Shown here piece after piece: positions 63,134 to 64,000 of a stretch of 64,000 bases of DNA. This DNA comes from G965267335 sp965267335 (GTDB taxonomy: Bacteria > Bacteroidota > Bacteroidia > Cytophagales > JAAEPT01). Made by a program: the position numbers and the translations under genes. The notes below the pieces were generated by a model. That model searched no databases. It was given only the letters and a program-made list of their open reading frames with translations, and was not told where the DNA came from. The DNA lies in the NCBI GenBank assembly GCA_965267335.1, contig OZ253953.1, positions 2,542,001-2,606,000 on the forward strand, given 5' to 3'. The stretch's first letter is position 1. Every line of letters begins with the position of its first letter.

Positions 63134-64000
63134 ATGAGGAATACCAAAGTGTTGATACGAATTGTACTAGCTATTGCAGTATGTTTACAAGTGACCCTGC
63201 CAGCATTGGGTCAAAAGGCATTTGATGAATACCTGATTGACAAGACTTTTGTTCCCTATTCAGGTTCTACAAGCCAGAGTTTACCAACTTCTACCTCTGA
63301 TGCTACCGTGACCATTGATCCTTCGACAGAAATACATCAAATCAGGCAATCGTTATTTGGTCAGAATGCCGTTGGTTACCAGGGAAATTTTGATTCGACC
63401 AGTAATGAGGAAAAGAATTGGAAGGCCGGAAATTTCAGCCTACTTCGATATCCTGGAGGAAATTGGTCCAATGACTTCTTCTGGGATGGAAATATGCCCT
63501 CATCCATTCAGGTTGAGAATAAGCACAATGGAAATGTATCAAGCCTCAGAGATGGTACTACAGGATGGATGCTCGAGACTGATGAGTTTCCTGACTTTTT
63601 GGAATATACAGGGGCTGACGGTATAGTCTGTGTCAACGTGGCCTACGCATTTTATGGTACTGACCCGGATCCTGTTCAGACAGCTGCTGATTATGCTGCG
63701 GACTGGGTAAATTACTACAATAACACTTTGGGGGTAGGTGTAAAGTATTGGGAACTGGGAAATGAGAACTATGGCCCATGGCAGGCTGGGTTTGACTTGG
63801 GAAGTGCCCAACAATACGGAGATGCTTGTGTGGAGTTTGCTAATGCAATGAAAGCCGTTGATCCTACTATTAAGATCGGGGTAGTACTTTATGAGGGTTA
63901 TGGCGGATTCAACTCCACACCACAGGCGGTAGATTGGAATGAAACTGTTCTTCCCATCGTGGAAGACATTATGGATTTTGCAATTATTCACCACTATCCA
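63134..64000 (+). CDS. Secreted GH-A-clan glycosidase, arabinofuranosidase-like (3' truncated)
   Basis: 289 residues visible, running off the window end. Signal peptide ends LPALGQ. The catalytic (beta/alpha)8 region shows IHQIRQSLFGQNAVGYQGN, LLRYPGGNWSNDFFWDG, and KYWELGNENYGPWQAG, where Glu211 in GNEN is the likely acid/base. DFAIIHHYP near the end also fits GH51/GH39-like enzymes of clan GH-A. Substrate unknown; alpha-L-arabinofuranoside, xyloside or agar-type galactan are options. It has an ECF-type promoter motif shared with the sigma operon, so it is a probable target gene. Confidence 0.85.
   Translation, partial: MRNTKVLIRIVLAIAVCLQVTLPALGQKAFDEYLIDKTFVPYSGSTSQSLPTSTSDATVTIDPSTEIHQIRQSLFGQNAVGYQGNFDSTSNEEKNWKAGNFSLLRYPGGNWSNDFFWDGNMPSSIQVENKHNGNVSSLRDGTTGWMLETDEFPDFLEYTGADGIVCVNVAYAFYGTDPDPVQTAADYAADWVNYYNNTLGVGVKYWELGNENYGPWQAGFDLGSAQQYGDACVEFANAMKAVDPTIKIGVVLYEGYGGFNSTPQAVDWNETVLPIVEDIMDFAIIHHYP

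Overview
The window looks like a chromosomal stretch of a marine-type, polysaccharide-degrading member of the Bacteroidota, most likely order Cytophagales. The evidence is: several type IX secretion (T9SS) C-terminal sorting domains, two PorP/SprF-like outer membrane proteins, gliding-type (CHU_C) C-terminal domains, Bacteroidota-style promoters (TAnnTTTG), AT-leaning base composition and near absence of strong Shine-Dalgarno sequences. No rRNA, tRNA, CRISPR array or prophage was recognised.

Layout. 1-4.7 kb: the end of a giant T9SS-exported adhesin-like protein followed by a PorP/SprF partner. 4.7-17.5 kb: mixed housekeeping genes (a Cys-rich membrane-anchored peptide, Ogt alkyltransferase, an exported WD40-caspase, YHS lipoprotein, TruC-like pseudouridine synthase, beta-propeller lipoprotein, Bax inhibitor-1/YccA, TerC, MFS transporter, DEAD-box helicase). 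17.5-31.3 kb: secreted enzymes (vanadium haloperoxidase-like, beta-helix protein, GH9 cellulase, GH128-like glucanase), interrupted by a GIY-YIG nuclease gene between two 140-bp repeats and by a SulP transporter. 31.3-37.2 kb: lipoprotein, a zinc-ribbon/YbjQ/DUF2085-like operon, an exported dikinase-like protein and a histidine kinase. 37.2-37.6 kb: a probable stand-alone structured RNA. 37.6-47 kb: TonB receptor, P-type ATPase, PEP synthase, ROK kinase. 47-55.6 kb: small housekeeping genes, MsrB, MtfA-like peptidase, pyrophosphatase, a toxin-antitoxin pair, HrpB, SIMPL protein. 55.6-64 kb: a second beta-helix enzyme with CBMs, then an ECF sigma / anti-sigma / LRR surface protein operon divergent from a second PorP-like gene and a GH-A-clan glycosidase cut by the window end.

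How the genes fit together. Five secreted proteins (haloperoxidase, two beta-helix proteins, GH9, GH128) end in T9SS type A sorting domains, and four of them share Cys/Asp-rich linker repeats, so they look like cargo for one export route. The most interesting unit is at the right end. An ECF sigma gene is translationally coupled to an anti-sigma factor whose outer part carries SprB-like and gliding-type C-terminal segments, and then to an LRR protein with a similar C-terminus. The sigma gene and the GH-A glycosidase gene 1 kb away share a bipartite upstream motif (TTGTTCACCTTTTT-N9-GATAA), which suggests a sigma regulon linking surface export to glycan degradation.

Three genes (TruC-like, a small lipoprotein, a small two-helix membrane protein) show signs of single-base frame disruption. 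These may be true mutations or sequence errors. Functions are inferred from sequence motifs read by eye; no database search was run.
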